A stretch of 64,000 bases of DNA from Runella limosa DSM 17973 (GCF_000482465.1 NZ_KI519422.1:376926-440925); one strand, 5' to 3'. Counted from the first letter of the stretch, positions 52,958 through 62,003 are shown. The notes: a model not told the origin generated them from the sequence alone. Made by a program: numbers and translations.

Positions 52958-54238
52958 ATGAGTATTTATCTACGAACCCTTTCGGTGGCCGCAGCCTTGA
53001 CCGCTGCCACTACGCTTGTGTCTTACAAAAGCGGCCCCTCCCCACGTCCCTCTAAAAAACCAACCTTGGCCGCCGCCGATATAAAAGTTCCTGCGGGCTT
53101 TACGGCCACTATTTTGGCCGAAGATTTGGAGACACCACGGCACCTAGCCGTTTCTAAAGGCGGTGACATTTACGTCAAAATCAACAAACTCAAAGACGGT
53201 AAAGCGATTTACCGCCTCCGCGACACCAATGGTGACGGCGTTATCGATGAAAAAATAGGCTTCGGAAATTACAAAGGCTCAGGCATGTACATCCGAGGCG
53301 GCTATTTGTATGCATCGTCGGCCACGAGTGTTTATCGCTACAAACTCAATGATAAAGAAGAAGTTATCGACTACGACAATCCCGAACTTATCGTCAAAGG
53401 ACTCGTAGCCCGTGGCCGCGACGAAGCCAAAAACCTCACCGTCGATAACAACGGATACGTGTATGTCAACGTTGGGTCTTACGATGAAACTTGCAAACAA
53501 CCTGGCACCAAACAGGGCATCATGCCTTGTCCGCTACTGGATTCCATCGGCGGAATTTGGCGTTTCAAAACCGACCGCTTGAACCAATATTACAGCGACG
53601 GAATTCGCTACGCGACTGGTTTAAAAAACGTAGTGGGTCTGGATTGGAACTCAGCTAACAATTCGCTCTTTGCCCTCATGCACGGACGTGGCAAGTTTCA
53701 CGAAGATTTCCCGCAATACTACACGCCTCAAGATAGCGAAAAACTCCCCGCCGAAACTTTGTACGAACTCCACCAAGGCGACGACGCGGGCTGGCCTTAC
53801 GTCTATTATGACCCTTTCCAAAAGAAAAAAATCCTTTGCCCCGAATACGGTGGCGATGGAAAGAAAACGGGAGGTGAAAAAGCCGTTAATCCCGTAGCCG
53901 ATTTTCCTGCTCACCTTGGCCCCAACGCACTTTTGTTTTATACGGGTAAAATGTTTCCTGCCAAGTACAAAAACGGTGCGTTTATCGCCTTCCATGGGCA
54001 GTCGCCTGTTTTGAAAAAGGGGTATATGGTGGCCTTTGTACCGTTCAAAAACGGCAAACCTTCAGGACCATGGGAGATTTTTGCGGATAATTTTGCGGGC
54101 ACTGACCTCGCCAAACCAACTGGCCCCGTTCAGCACCGCCCCACAGGTCTTGCCCAAGGGCCAGACGGCGCGATTTACGTCACCGACGATTTGAACGGGA
54201 CGTTGTATAAAATTACGTACAAGGCTCCTAAGAAATAG
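52958..54238 (+). CDS. Exported PQQ-dependent-type sugar dehydrogenase
   Basis: A 426-residue exported protein of the soluble glucose/sorbosone dehydrogenase beta-propeller family. After an N-terminal hydrophobic segment the mature part starts VPAGFTATILAEDLETPRHLAVSKGG, the blade entry of the family. Further markers include NLTVDNNGYVYVNVGSYDETC, the YATGLKNVVGLDW motif (position of a catalytic Arg/His pair in PQQ enzymes), HQGDDAGWPYVYYD with its Asp and Trp, and HRPTGLAQGPDGAIYVTDDLNGTLYKITY at the end. It probably oxidises a sugar or aldehyde in the periplasm; cofactor use is inferred. A terminator follows. Confidence 0.8.
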   Translation: MSIYLRTLSVAAALTAATTLVSYKSGPSPRPSKKPTLAAADIKVPAGFTATILAEDLETPRHLAVSKGGDIYVKINKLKDGKAIYRLRDTNGDGVIDEKIGFGNYKGSGMYIRGGYLYASSATSVYRYKLNDKEEVIDYDNPELIVKGLVARGRDEAKNLTVDNNGYVYVNVGSYDETCKQPGTKQGIMPCPLLDSIGGIWRFKTDRLNQYYSDGIRYATGLKNVVGLDWNSANNSLFALMHGRGKFHEDFPQYYTPQDSEKLPAETLYELHQGDDAGWPYVYYDPFQKKKILCPEYGGDGKKTGGEKAVNPVADFPAHLGPNALLFYTGKMFPAKYKNGAFIAFHGQSPVLKKGYMVAFVPFKNGKPSGPWEIFADNFAGTDLAKPTGPVQHRPTGLAQGPDGAIYVTDDLNGTLYKITYKAPKK

Positions 54239-54260
54239 GTTTTTCTAATTGCATAAAAAA

Positions 54261-54295
54261 AGCCCGCGTCAATAATTGGCGCGGGCTTTTTTATG
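54261..54295. terminator. Rho-independent terminator after the dehydrogenase gene
   Basis: AGCCCGCGTCAATAATTGGCGCGGGCT forms a GC-rich stem between A and T runs; the strongest terminator in this part of the window. Confidence 0.8.
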
Positions 54296-54374
54296 TGTTT
54301 TTGCAATCTAATAATTGGATTGGTAGTAAACTCCTTCACAAATATCTCTGATAAAGTTTAGAAATGTACCATCA

Positions 54375-54884
54375 TTATACCCTTTCTACTTCGTACTCTT
54401 CTAGATTACAATCAATTTGCATGAATGAAATCCACTCAATATTTTCTAGGCCAACTAGATTTGCAAACTCATAATCTCCATTTTCATGCGCAGCTTTTAT
54501 ACTTGATGGATTAAGTAGCTTATTTAGTATATCAATTTTGGATGAGTCGATAATTTTTGACAATACTGTATTATTAGTAGTGTTTTTTATGTGTAGATTT
54601 TCCTCATCAGCGTGAATTGAATATTCCCCTATCAAAGTTTCATTTTCAAAAACTTCAAAACCCCAACCTAAAAAATCGTTTGTTCGATCAAAAAATACTA
54701 GAATTCCAGTGTTTACATTTGTTATTTTAACGTCTGAAGTAAACCCATCAATTTCTGTTACAAATGTCGTCCATCCATTTACAGGTTCAAAAGTATACCC
54801 TGTAAGTTTAGCTCTTTCGAACAAATCTAAAACATCTTGTTTGTTGCTCGTTTTAAGGTGGTATGCAGCACTAAAATCGCTCAT
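54375..54884 (-). CDS. Protein of unknown function in AT-rich patch
   Basis: A 169-residue protein with no recognised family. The ATG at 54884 (MSDFSAAYHLKTSNKQDVLDL) was chosen; a longer open frame upstream adds very hydrophobic, AT-driven residues of no clear meaning. The product is acidic, has no signal peptide, and alternates short strands and helices (DVKITNVNTGILVFFD, GLENIEWISFMQID). Size and acidity are like those of small immunity proteins, but there is no toxin gene beside it, so this is only a thought. Low GC and isolation suggest transfer. Confidence 0.5.
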   Translation of the reverse strand: MSDFSAAYHLKTSNKQDVLDLFERAKLTGYTFEPVNGWTTFVTEIDGFTSDVKITNVNTGILVFFDRTNDFLGWGFEVFENETLIGEYSIHADEENLHIKNTTNNTVLSKIIDSSKIDILNKLLNPSSIKAAHENGDYEFANLVGLENIEWISFMQIDCNLEEYEVERV

Positions 54885-54962
54885 TTTTTTAATTATTATT
54901 AAGATTATTAAAGTATCAATTTGTACTTTTAGTGTATTGGTTTTACTCTCAAATATAAGCAT

Positions 54963-55100
54963 TTGTTTTTAGATTTACTTAAATAAATACAAGTTTTTTT
55001 GATTTTTAAGTAAATATATTCGACAATACCTCGCCACCAACCCTTAATTATGAGCAATAACCAACAAATTACGGTAGTTACACTTCTTATGACTATTATT
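54963..55100. other. AT-rich intergenic stretch
   Basis: Nothing recognised apart from AT-rich sequence. It belongs to a low-GC patch that runs from about 54300 to 55980. Confidence 0.3.
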
Positions 55101-55521
55101 TTAATTTATTTCTTTTTTAATCTCAATCAATTCGTTTTTGACTTCTATCCTTAGCCAATATTCTGAATTTAAGTGCGAAAACGAACTTAGTTTCAATACA
55201 AGGCTGTAGTTAAGCTTTTTTTCTCCAACTAAATACTTATAAATATTGCTATCTTTCATCTCGAATAAATCTGCTATTTTTTTTGAATAATGTTAAACAT
55301 TTTGAAGTACAGTTTAACAAAATCTAACACCCTAATGGGTCAGACATGTTCTCGGATTCTATGTAATCTTCAATTTTGTACTGTATTGTTAATAGCTCAT
55401 TTCTTAGCTTTTGTTCTTTTGACTGAGCCTGCGAATGAGCCATAATAAAGTCTTTCAAAGCAGCGCTTTTTTCCTCATTCCAAATTGCATCTATTTTAAC
55501 TTCTTTGTTGTATCTCTCCAT
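55101..55521 (-). pseudogene. HigA-like antitoxin gene with two frameshifts
   Basis: Three frames together give one plausible protein. From 55521 comes MERYNKEVKIDAIWNEEKSA and onward to IESENMSDP. In the second frame, entered near 55335, comes IRVLDFVKLYFKMFNIIQKK. After an 8-base A run on the minus strand (55277-55284), the third frame continues as IADLFEMKDSNIYKYLVGEK, then LNYSLVLKLSSFSHLN and SEYWLRIEVKNELIEI, ending at a TAA at 55101. The last part matches the helix-turn-helix and SEYWLRI-type end of HigA-family antitoxins. No HigB-type toxin is recognised next to it. Sequencing error in the A run is possible, but the first shift is outside it. Confidence 0.65.
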
Positions 55522-55992
55522 TTTAATGCTCCGTACTTTTGGTAATAAACAGCCATTAATTTAAACACATTTTCTTTATTTCTCTCCAAAATACGGCTTA
55601 AATACCCAATAATAGCCTCAGAGATGCGAAATCTTGGTAGAAAAAGGCAAACAACTCCCCCCCCCAAGCCCCATCGAGGCGACTGACGCTCGGTAAAAGA
55701 TGTCACCCAGATGGGGCTTCTTTTCACACCTGATTCATTCTTTCTACTAAGATTTAGCTCCTCTGGAGCCATAAATAGTAGCTTTTACTTTAATGAGTTC
55801 AATTTGTTCACAATATCAAAATTCTACTAATATATCACCTCGCTAAGGCTGTTTTTAGGCATTTCTCCAAAGCAAGTTACTAAAGAAAACATATTTTTTT
55901 ACATTTAACCTAATCTTTTACCCCAAAATTCCCCACCTCCCTTAGCCCAAATCTCCTTCTCCAACGTACTCTAAAAAAGACTGTTGAGAGGA
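55522..55992. other. Intergenic region with family-A repeat
   Basis: Holds the family-A palindromic element (55596-55806). An open frame on the minus strand through the repeat (55491-55772) is not a gene. The remaining bases up to the next gene are AT-rich with no clear promoter. Confidence 0.4.
55596..55806. repeat. Dispersed palindromic element, family A, copy 3
   Basis: Inner arms AAATCTTGGTAGAAAAA and TTTCTACTAAGATTTAGCTCC pair as in copies 1 and 2, with outer right end TTTAATGAGTTCAA; the left end is degenerate. The core (55666-55719) has arms AAGCCCCATC and GATGGGGCTT. The segment GATGTCACCCAGATGGGGCT within 55685-55719 is the reverse complement of the core in copy 2. It lies just upstream of the broken HigA-like gene. 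Confidence 0.75.
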
Positions 55993-57873
55993 ATGAAAAA
56001 ACTGTGTTTGACTGCTGTGATACTTGGTATCGGACTATCCACTACTTTCGCCCAAACGGGCAGCGTCCATGAGCCCGTACGCTACGTAGGTGGCATCAGC
56101 GCCGACCCACAAGTCCACGAAGGACGGCTGCGGTATGCCATCGGGGTAGAAAGTCGGCAAACGGTACGCGTCAATCGTACGCACCCCGAATTGGCCGATG
56201 GTTTTGGCTGGACGTACAACCACGCTTCTACGATTTGTTATTGGAACAACACGTTTTACCAACAATACCTCAGCAACCCCGTTGATGAACACATCGCCCC
56301 TGGCCAAACCTTGGTCGTCACCTCCAAAGATGGGCGAACATGGGGTAAACCTACGGTGGTCTTTCCACCGTACGTCGCTCCCAAAGGCGTTAAAATCCCC
56401 AAAGGCTCTGATGGTTACATGATGCACCAACGAATGGGTTTTTATACTGCTCCCAACGGCCGCTTGCTAGTCTTGGCTTTTTATGCCCATGCCGAAGAAC
56501 CGTTTCGCGAAGGCGGCATCGGGCGAGTGGTTCGGGAAGCCTACAAAGATGGGACGTATGGGCCGATTTACTTCATTCGTTACAGCAGTCATAAGGCCGT
56601 TGATGGCACTCAGTGGGGCGAGAAAAACACGTCTTATCCTTTTTACAAAAAATCAACCGACCAAGGGTTTGTGGAGGCTTGCCATGCGCTCTTAGGCGAT
56701 AAACTCATGACGCTCCAGTGGCGAGAAGAAGACAACGGCTTGGACGGTTTTTACAAAAACAACCTCGATAAATCGCTTGATATTCAGGCATTATCGTATT
56801 ATCATCGAAAAGATGGCAAAGTAGTAGCTCTCTGGAAACGCTCAAAAGCTGCACTTTCGGAGGACGAAGGAATCACATTTTCTCCGCCTGTCAAAGTGCC
56901 TACACTGACCATGGCAGGCGGCAAACAATGGGGCCAACGCACCGACGACGGGCGTTATGCCATTTGCTACAACCCCATTGAAATGGACGAACATCGCTTT
57001 CCACTCGTGATTATTACGGGCGATGATGGGGCTATTTTCGACAATATGCTTTTGGTACAAGGCGAAGTGCCGCCGCGCCGCTTTTTTGGCCGTTGGAAAG
57101 ATTTTGGCCCTTGTTACATGCGGGGCATGGAGGAAGGAAACGGCAATCCGCCTGGCAACGATATGTGGCTGTCGTACAGCATGAACAAAGAAGATATTTG
57201 GATTAGCCGCATTCCTACGCCCGTTCGGTACGAAGTCAAAGGCAACGTCAACGACGATTTTAATGCGCTTCAAAATAACGACCCAGTGCCCGATTGGAAC
57301 GTTTATGCTCCTCAATGGGCACCTATCACGGTCGTGGCAACACCCCAAAAGCAGGGCAAATGCCTCGAATTAGCCGATAAAGACCCCTATGATTATGCAC
57401 GCGCCATTCGGGTGTTTGAAGAGAGCACCCAAATCGAATGTTCGCTGGCAGTATCACCCGCCCAAAACAAGACAGGTTCCCTAGAAATTGACCTCACCGA
57501 CCGCTACGGCAACCGCCCCGTTCGCCTCCGCTTCGACGATAAAGGCAACATCGTTGTGACCGACGGCGGTGTCGAAAAAATCGTCCAAACGTATGATGCC
57601 TCGCAATGGTACACGTTAACCTTCTCGGTCAATGCCCAACTCATGGGCGGCTCTTTCGACTTGTCTATCAACGGCAAGAAAGTGGTAGAAAAGGCGGCTT
57701 TGGCAGAAGCAGTAAAATCAGTAGAACGCTTATCGCTGCGCACGGGGCCGTACCGTGATTTACCCAACCGAAAAACCCCGAACGAAGACCCTCATCCACC
57801 TCTGGTAGGTGCCGACGAGCCCGTTGCGCCAGCGATTTTCTATGTGGATGATGTTGTGATCAAAAAACGATAA
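55993..57873 (+). CDS. Secreted sialidase-like (BNR-type propeller) protein
   Basis: A 626-residue secreted protein, started at the ATG at 55993 (MKKLCLTAVILGIGLSTTFAQ), which begins the signal peptide; a TTG three codons upstream is also open. The first 410 residues have repeated short strands around SKDGRTWGKPTVVF, TDQGFVEAC, SEDEGITFSPPVKVP and DMWLSYSMNKEDIWISRIP, as in six-bladed sialidase-like propellers with Asp-box-type turns. Residues about 430-625 resemble a carbohydrate-binding jelly roll (LSINGKKVVEKAAL, APAIFYVDDVVIK). The substrate is unknown. It starts the cluster that includes the exported Gfo/Idh gene. Confidence 0.6.
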   Translation: MKKLCLTAVILGIGLSTTFAQTGSVHEPVRYVGGISADPQVHEGRLRYAIGVESRQTVRVNRTHPELADGFGWTYNHASTICYWNNTFYQQYLSNPVDEHIAPGQTLVVTSKDGRTWGKPTVVFPPYVAPKGVKIPKGSDGYMMHQRMGFYTAPNGRLLVLAFYAHAEEPFREGGIGRVVREAYKDGTYGPIYFIRYSSHKAVDGTQWGEKNTSYPFYKKSTDQGFVEACHALLGDKLMTLQWREEDNGLDGFYKNNLDKSLDIQALSYYHRKDGKVVALWKRSKAALSEDEGITFSPPVKVPTLTMAGGKQWGQRTDDGRYAICYNPIEMDEHRFPLVIITGDDGAIFDNMLLVQGEVPPRRFFGRWKDFGPCYMRGMEEGNGNPPGNDMWLSYSMNKEDIWISRIPTPVRYEVKGNVNDDFNALQNNDPVPDWNVYAPQWAPITVVATPQKQGKCLELADKDPYDYARAIRVFEESTQIECSLAVSPAQNKTGSLEIDLTDRYGNRPVRLRFDDKGNIVVTDGGVEKIVQTYDASQWYTLTFSVNAQLMGGSFDLSINGKKVVEKAALAEAVKSVERLSLRTGPYRDLPNRKTPNEDPHPPLVGADEPVAPAIFYVDDVVIKKR

Positions 57874-57883
57874 GTTTCTCTAT

Positions 57884-57970
57884 GGTTTTTCCCACAGAAA
57901 ATCACAGATTAAATGCACACAGAATTATTTTTTCTGCGAAAAACTTCCGTGAAAATCAGTGAGAAAAACC
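57884..57970. repeat. Palindromic element, family B, copy 2
   Basis: Ends GGTTTTTCCCACAGAAAATC and the reverse complement of AAAATCAGTGAGAAAAACC are inverted repeats. The left arm shares TTTTTCYCRCAGA and CACAGATT with copy 1 at 42360-42456. Confidence 0.6.
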
Positions 57971-58046
57971 TGAGAAAAGGGGGGTACTATTGCACTAAAA
58001 ATCAGTAGTATAGAAAATTCTTAAACCCCCAAAAACCAGTATTCTC

Positions 58047-59495
58047 ATGGAAGAAAAAAAAATCACTCCACACGCCAACAGTCGTCGCGATTTTTTGAAG
58101 GCGTCCTCGGTGGCAGCCACTTCTTTTTTCATTGTTCCTCGTCACGTATTAGGCAAAGGTTTCGTTGCTCCCAGCGATAAGCTCAACATTGCGGGAATCG
58201 GTGTCGGTGGAAAAGGGAAAAGCGATTTGGCGTCGTTTGCCAACAGTCCCAACGTCAACATTGTCGCCCTCTGCGATGTGGACGACCGCCAAGCCGTTGA
58301 ATCCCGCACGCGTTTCTCCAAAGCCACGTATTACAAAGACTTCAGAGAGATGCTCGCGAAAGAACATAAAAACATCGATGCTTGCTCCATTTCTACCCCC
58401 GACAACACGCACGCCGTCGCAACGCTGGCTGCCATGCAATTGGGCAAACACGTTTACACCCAAAAACCACTGACGCACGATATTTACGAGGCGCGGATTT
58501 TGGGCATGGCGGCGAAAAAATACAAAGTAGTCACTCAAATGGGCAACCAAGGTGGTTCGGGCAATGGCGTTCGTCGGATGAAAGAAATTTATGATTCGGG
58601 CATCATTGGCGACGTGCATAAAGTATTGACGTGGACCAACCGCCCTGTTTGGCCGCAAGCCATTCCGACTGACAAAACCTACGAAGTTCCCAAAGAATTG
58701 GATTATGATTTGTGGCTCGGCCCTGCCAAAAAAGTGCCTTACAACGAAGCCTATTTGCCTTGGAACTGGCGCGGTTGGTGGCCTTATGGTACGGGAGCAC
58801 TCGGCGACATGGCTTGCCACATCATGGATCCCGTATATCGTATTTTACCAATTGATTATCCCACTTCGGTGGAGTGTAGCGTAGCAGGTACGTGGACGTT
58901 TACGCTCCGTCCCCAAGACGACAATCCCGACTGGACGCCCTTTTCGACATCCATCCACTTGGATTATCCGCGTAAAGACGGCAAAGGTAACATCAAAGTA
59001 AGCTGGTACGACGGCGGAATTTTACCCGAACTCCCAGAAGAGTTATTGCCAGGTGAAAGCTTTGGAAACTCCGATGGTGGCGTGCTTTTTATTGGAACCA
59101 AAGGAAAACTCATGGCCGACTGCTACGGCGCGAAGCCACGTTTGTTGCCATTAAAAGCCAACGAAACCCTCAACATTCCCGAAACCATACCGCGCGTTCC
59201 TAACGAAGACCACTATTTGCAGTGGGTAAATGCGTGTATTGCAGGCTATGGCAAAGGCGTAACAAGTTCGCCGTTTGAGTATGCGGCACCGTTTACCGAA
59301 AGTATTTTGATTGGGAACTTAGCCATCCGTAGCTGGATGTTGCGCGATAACCCAACTGCCAAGCGTTCGGTTGACCGATATAATGGCCGTAAGAAATTAT
59401 ACTACGACGCGCCAAACATGAAAATTACGAATTATGACTTGGCCAACCAATTTGTAAAACGTGACTATCGCGAAGGCTGGAGCTTAAATCTGTAA
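58047..59495 (+). CDS. Exported Gfo/Idh/MocA-family oxidoreductase
   Basis: A 482-residue oxidoreductase with a twin-arginine signal (NSRRDFLKASSVAATSFF), so it is folded with its cofactor in the cytoplasm and exported. The Rossmann domain has IGVGGKGKSDL near residue 50 and VALCDVDDRQ, then the conserved EKP-like motif as YTQKPLTHDIYEA near 143. The C-terminal alpha/beta domain includes YGTGALGDMACHIMDP, typical of the exported Bacteroidota branch. It probably uses bound NAD(H) on a sugar, as in related glycosidase or inositol routes. It follows the sialidase-like gene with a family-B repeat in between. Confidence 0.85.
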   Translation: MEEKKITPHANSRRDFLKASSVAATSFFIVPRHVLGKGFVAPSDKLNIAGIGVGGKGKSDLASFANSPNVNIVALCDVDDRQAVESRTRFSKATYYKDFREMLAKEHKNIDACSISTPDNTHAVATLAAMQLGKHVYTQKPLTHDIYEARILGMAAKKYKVVTQMGNQGGSGNGVRRMKEIYDSGIIGDVHKVLTWTNRPVWPQAIPTDKTYEVPKELDYDLWLGPAKKVPYNEAYLPWNWRGWWPYGTGALGDMACHIMDPVYRILPIDYPTSVECSVAGTWTFTLRPQDDNPDWTPFSTSIHLDYPRKDGKGNIKVSWYDGGILPELPEELLPGESFGNSDGGVLFIGTKGKLMADCYGAKPRLLPLKANETLNIPETIPRVPNEDHYLQWVNACIAGYGKGVTSSPFEYAAPFTESILIGNLAIRSWMLRDNPTAKRSVDRYNGRKKLYYDAPNMKITNYDLANQFVKRDYREGWSLNL

Positions 59496-59518
59496 TTTTT
59501 TAGTATGTAATTAATCAT

Positions 59519-59583
59519 AGACCTTCCAAGTTTTCAAAACTTGGAAGGTCTTGCTGTTTTTTGGGAACTTGGAAGGTCTTGCT
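59519..59583. repeat. Hairpin with partial tandem copy
   Basis: AGACCTTCCAAGTTTT-CAAAACTTGGAAGGTCT (59519-59551) forms a perfect long stem 24 bases past the Gfo/Idh stop. The right arm with TTGCT is repeated at 59566-59583 (ACTTGGAAGGTCTTGCT). The first hairpin could end transcription, though no strong T run follows. Confidence 0.6.
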
Positions 59584-59669
59584 TTTTATAAACATAAGTT
59601 CAGTAACTATAAACAAAAAACACCACCTTTGTGATTTCACTTTTATTCGTAAAAAAGGAATTGCAAACA

Positions 59670-60728
59670 ATGGATTCGGGAAAGATAGTAGTGTTTACGG
59701 CACCAGGGCAGGAGATGAAATTGCTGAACAAAAAAATACCTGAATTACGCCCAGGTGAAATCTTGGTTCAGAACCTTTACACTACCATTTGTGGCAGCGA
59801 TTTACACACATTTTGCGGCCTACGAAAAGAAAAAACGCCCACGATTTTGGGCCACGAGATTGTCGGGAAAGTTGTTAAAATAAGCGATGCTCATTCGGGG
59901 AAAGACTACTCAGGAGCTCCGCTTCGTCAGGGTGACGTCGTTACGTGGAGTATTTTTTCAGCCACTGAACCATCTGACATGGCACAACGCGGAATGCCCC
60001 AAAAATCCGAAAATGCCTTCAAATACGGCCATGCCCTCGTCACCGACGACGACTGTTTTCACGGTGGTTTGGCCGAATATACCATTCTGAAACCCAACAC
60101 GGCGCTGCTTAAACTGCCTGAGGAAGTGCCCCTTCCCGTGGCGGCCACCATTAATTGTGCCGTGGCTACCGTGGCAGGAGCGTTGCGCCTCGCGGGCGAA
60201 CTCAGCCACAAAACGGTACTTATCACGGGCATGGGGCTGCTGGGCGTTGTGTGCGCGGCGATGTGCCGAGTGGCTGGTGCCGCCAAAATCATCGCAGCCG
60301 ACATTGATGAACGCCGTTTGCAGCAAGCCCTTCCTTTTGGGGTAGATCAAGCGTACTTGCTTCAGCACCAGACTATTGACAACACCATCGACGTTGTCTT
60401 TGACATGAGTGGCGCTCCCGACGCCATGGAAGCGGGCATCGAAGCCCTCGGCGTGGGAGGCATGGCGGTGTGGGTGGGAGCGGTCTTTAAAAATCGCAAA
60501 ATCGAAATAGACGCCGAACAAATCATTCGCCGCTTGATTACCATTCGTGGCTTACACAACTACAATTATGACGACTTTGCCAATGCTGTGGCCTTTATTT
60601 CTCAGCACCATCAGTCGTTTCCTTTTGCCCAAATTGTCGCTCGTGAGTTTACGCTTCCACAAGCAGAACAAGCTTTTGAATATGCTTTAAAACACAAACC
60701 CCTCCGCGTCGGGATTCGTATTGACTAA
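59670..60728 (+). CDS. Zinc-type alcohol dehydrogenase, phosphonate-associated subfamily-like
   Basis: A 352-residue medium-chain dehydrogenase from the ATG at 59670 (MDSGKIVVFTAPGQ). The catalytic zinc ligands are seen in TICGSDLHTF (Cys) and ILGHEIVGKVV (His, Glu), and the NAD-binding motif is ITGMGLLGVVCAAMC near residues 190-205. The segment LRQGDVVTWSIFSATE, without the structural zinc cysteines, and the early CGSDLHTFCGLR resemble the subfamily proposed to act with phosphonate breakdown clusters. That assignment is by motif memory only. The transporter gene follows after 18 bases. Confidence 0.6.
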   Translation: MDSGKIVVFTAPGQEMKLLNKKIPELRPGEILVQNLYTTICGSDLHTFCGLRKEKTPTILGHEIVGKVVKISDAHSGKDYSGAPLRQGDVVTWSIFSATEPSDMAQRGMPQKSENAFKYGHALVTDDDCFHGGLAEYTILKPNTALLKLPEEVPLPVAATINCAVATVAGALRLAGELSHKTVLITGMGLLGVVCAAMCRVAGAAKIIAADIDERRLQQALPFGVDQAYLLQHQTIDNTIDVVFDMSGAPDAMEAGIEALGVGGMAVWVGAVFKNRKIEIDAEQIIRRLITIRGLHNYNYDDFANAVAFISQHHQSFPFAQIVAREFTLPQAEQAFEYALKHKPLRVGIRID

Positions 60729-60746
60729 CCTTAACTTACCCTTTTC

Positions 60747-61997
60747 ATGAACAAATCGTTTCGGAGCCAACAGTGGAAAATGCTATTGGTAACCATGTTA
60801 TGTTACTTGTTTTTTTACACAGGTCGGCACAACTTCGGGTGGGCTGCCAAAGGCATGGCCGCTTCTTTAAACATCCCTTACACTTTCATCGGCTGGGTGA
60901 GTTTTGCGATGCTGTTGGGGTACGCCATCGGGCAATTTATCAACGGCAACCTAGCTGACCGCGTCAGTGCGCGGTTTATGGTAACGACGGGAGCGTATTT
61001 GTCGGTACTTACCAACATCGCCATTAGTTACAGCAACTCCATTACCCTCATCCTGATTTTATGGGCTCTTAATGGCTATTTTCAGTCGATGGCTTGGGCG
61101 CCTGGCAGTAAGCTTATTAGCAATTGGTGGAGCAAAGCCGAGCTGGGGAAAGCCTTCGGATTTTACACCATGGCCGCAGGGTTTTCATCGGCTGTCACGT
61201 ATCTACTTTCCATTGTTTTACTCCAGCAAGGCATGGAGTGGCGGATGCTTTTTCGCCTTCCAGTGTTATTGTTACTGGTAGCTGCCACCATTTTTTTGAT
61301 TTTTGCCAAAGACACCCCTTCGCAAGCAGGTTTTACGTTAGACAAAGAACATGCCTCCCAAAACGCAGTAGAAGAAGGTTGGTGGAGTCGCTACCGCACT
61401 GTGCTGTCGCACCGCCATTTTTTGTTTACGGCCTTGGCACTCGGTTTTGAAAGCATGGCGCGTTATGGCCTTATTTTTTGGGTTCCCGTCCATTATTTGG
61501 GCAAAACGTGGAAAGAAAACCCCGCCAACCTTTGGGTGACGTTTTTGCTACCCGTTGGCATGGCCTTCGGCGCGCTGTCTTTTGGACTTCTTTCTGACAC
61601 ATTTTTTAAAGGAAACCGCATCCACGCTATTCGTTTTGGAATGGCCGTCAGTGCGGTTATTTCATTGCTGGTTTTTATTACCCCAACGGATAGTTTGGTT
61701 CTAGGCGGTTTTTTGATGCTTTCAGTTGGCTTTTTTGTCTATGGCCCTCAATCCTGTTTTTGGGCACTTAGTCCTGAGATGTTGGGGCAAACTTACACGG
61801 GCACGGGCGTAGGTTTGATGAACATGTGCGCTTACGTTTTTGCGGCCCTTGGCGAACCTTTATTTGGATATATTATTGACAAAACGGGTAATACCTCCAC
61901 CATTTTTATCTTTATTGCAGGAATTTGTTTCTTGTCGGTCGTGATGATTTCATTGGCAAAAAGGGCTTGGGCAAATTCGGTTAAACGCGTAGTTTGA
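60747..61997 (+). CDS. MFS transporter, organophosphate:phosphate antiporter type
   Basis: A 416-residue membrane protein with about twelve helices. The helix-1 segment FFYTGRHNFGWAAKGMAASL is the signature of the OPA family (GlpT/UhpT type), with the Arg that binds phosphate. Helix 5 has SWAPGSKLISNWWSKAELGKAFG-like features (segment QSMAWAPGSKLISNWW near residue 115), also a family mark. It probably exchanges an organophosphate or phosphonate for phosphate. It lies 18 bases after the dehydrogenase gene and 6 bases before the permease gene, so the three are an operon. Confidence 0.75.
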   Translation: MNKSFRSQQWKMLLVTMLCYLFFYTGRHNFGWAAKGMAASLNIPYTFIGWVSFAMLLGYAIGQFINGNLADRVSARFMVTTGAYLSVLTNIAISYSNSITLILILWALNGYFQSMAWAPGSKLISNWWSKAELGKAFGFYTMAAGFSSAVTYLLSIVLLQQGMEWRMLFRLPVLLLLVAATIFLIFAKDTPSQAGFTLDKEHASQNAVEEGWWSRYRTVLSHRHFLFTALALGFESMARYGLIFWVPVHYLGKTWKENPANLWVTFLLPVGMAFGALSFGLLSDTFFKGNRIHAIRFGMAVSAVISLLVFITPTDSLVLGGFLMLSVGFFVYGPQSCFWALSPEMLGQTYTGTGVGLMNMCAYVFAALGEPLFGYIIDKTGNTSTIFIFIAGICFLSVVMISLAKRAWANSVKRVV

Positions 61998-62003
61998 TAA
62001 ACA

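Noticed and set aside
54375-54884. Assignment as an immunity protein
   Set aside because: Only size and acidity suggest it; there is no toxin gene beside it and no recognised family motif.
55491-55772. 93-residue open frame on the minus strand
   Set aside because: Most of it is translated from the family-A palindromic element, and it overlaps the start of the broken HigA-like gene in another frame.
58149-58820. 223-residue open frame opposite the Gfo/Idh gene
   Set aside because: It is antisense to conserved motifs of the oxidoreductase and has no family features of its own.
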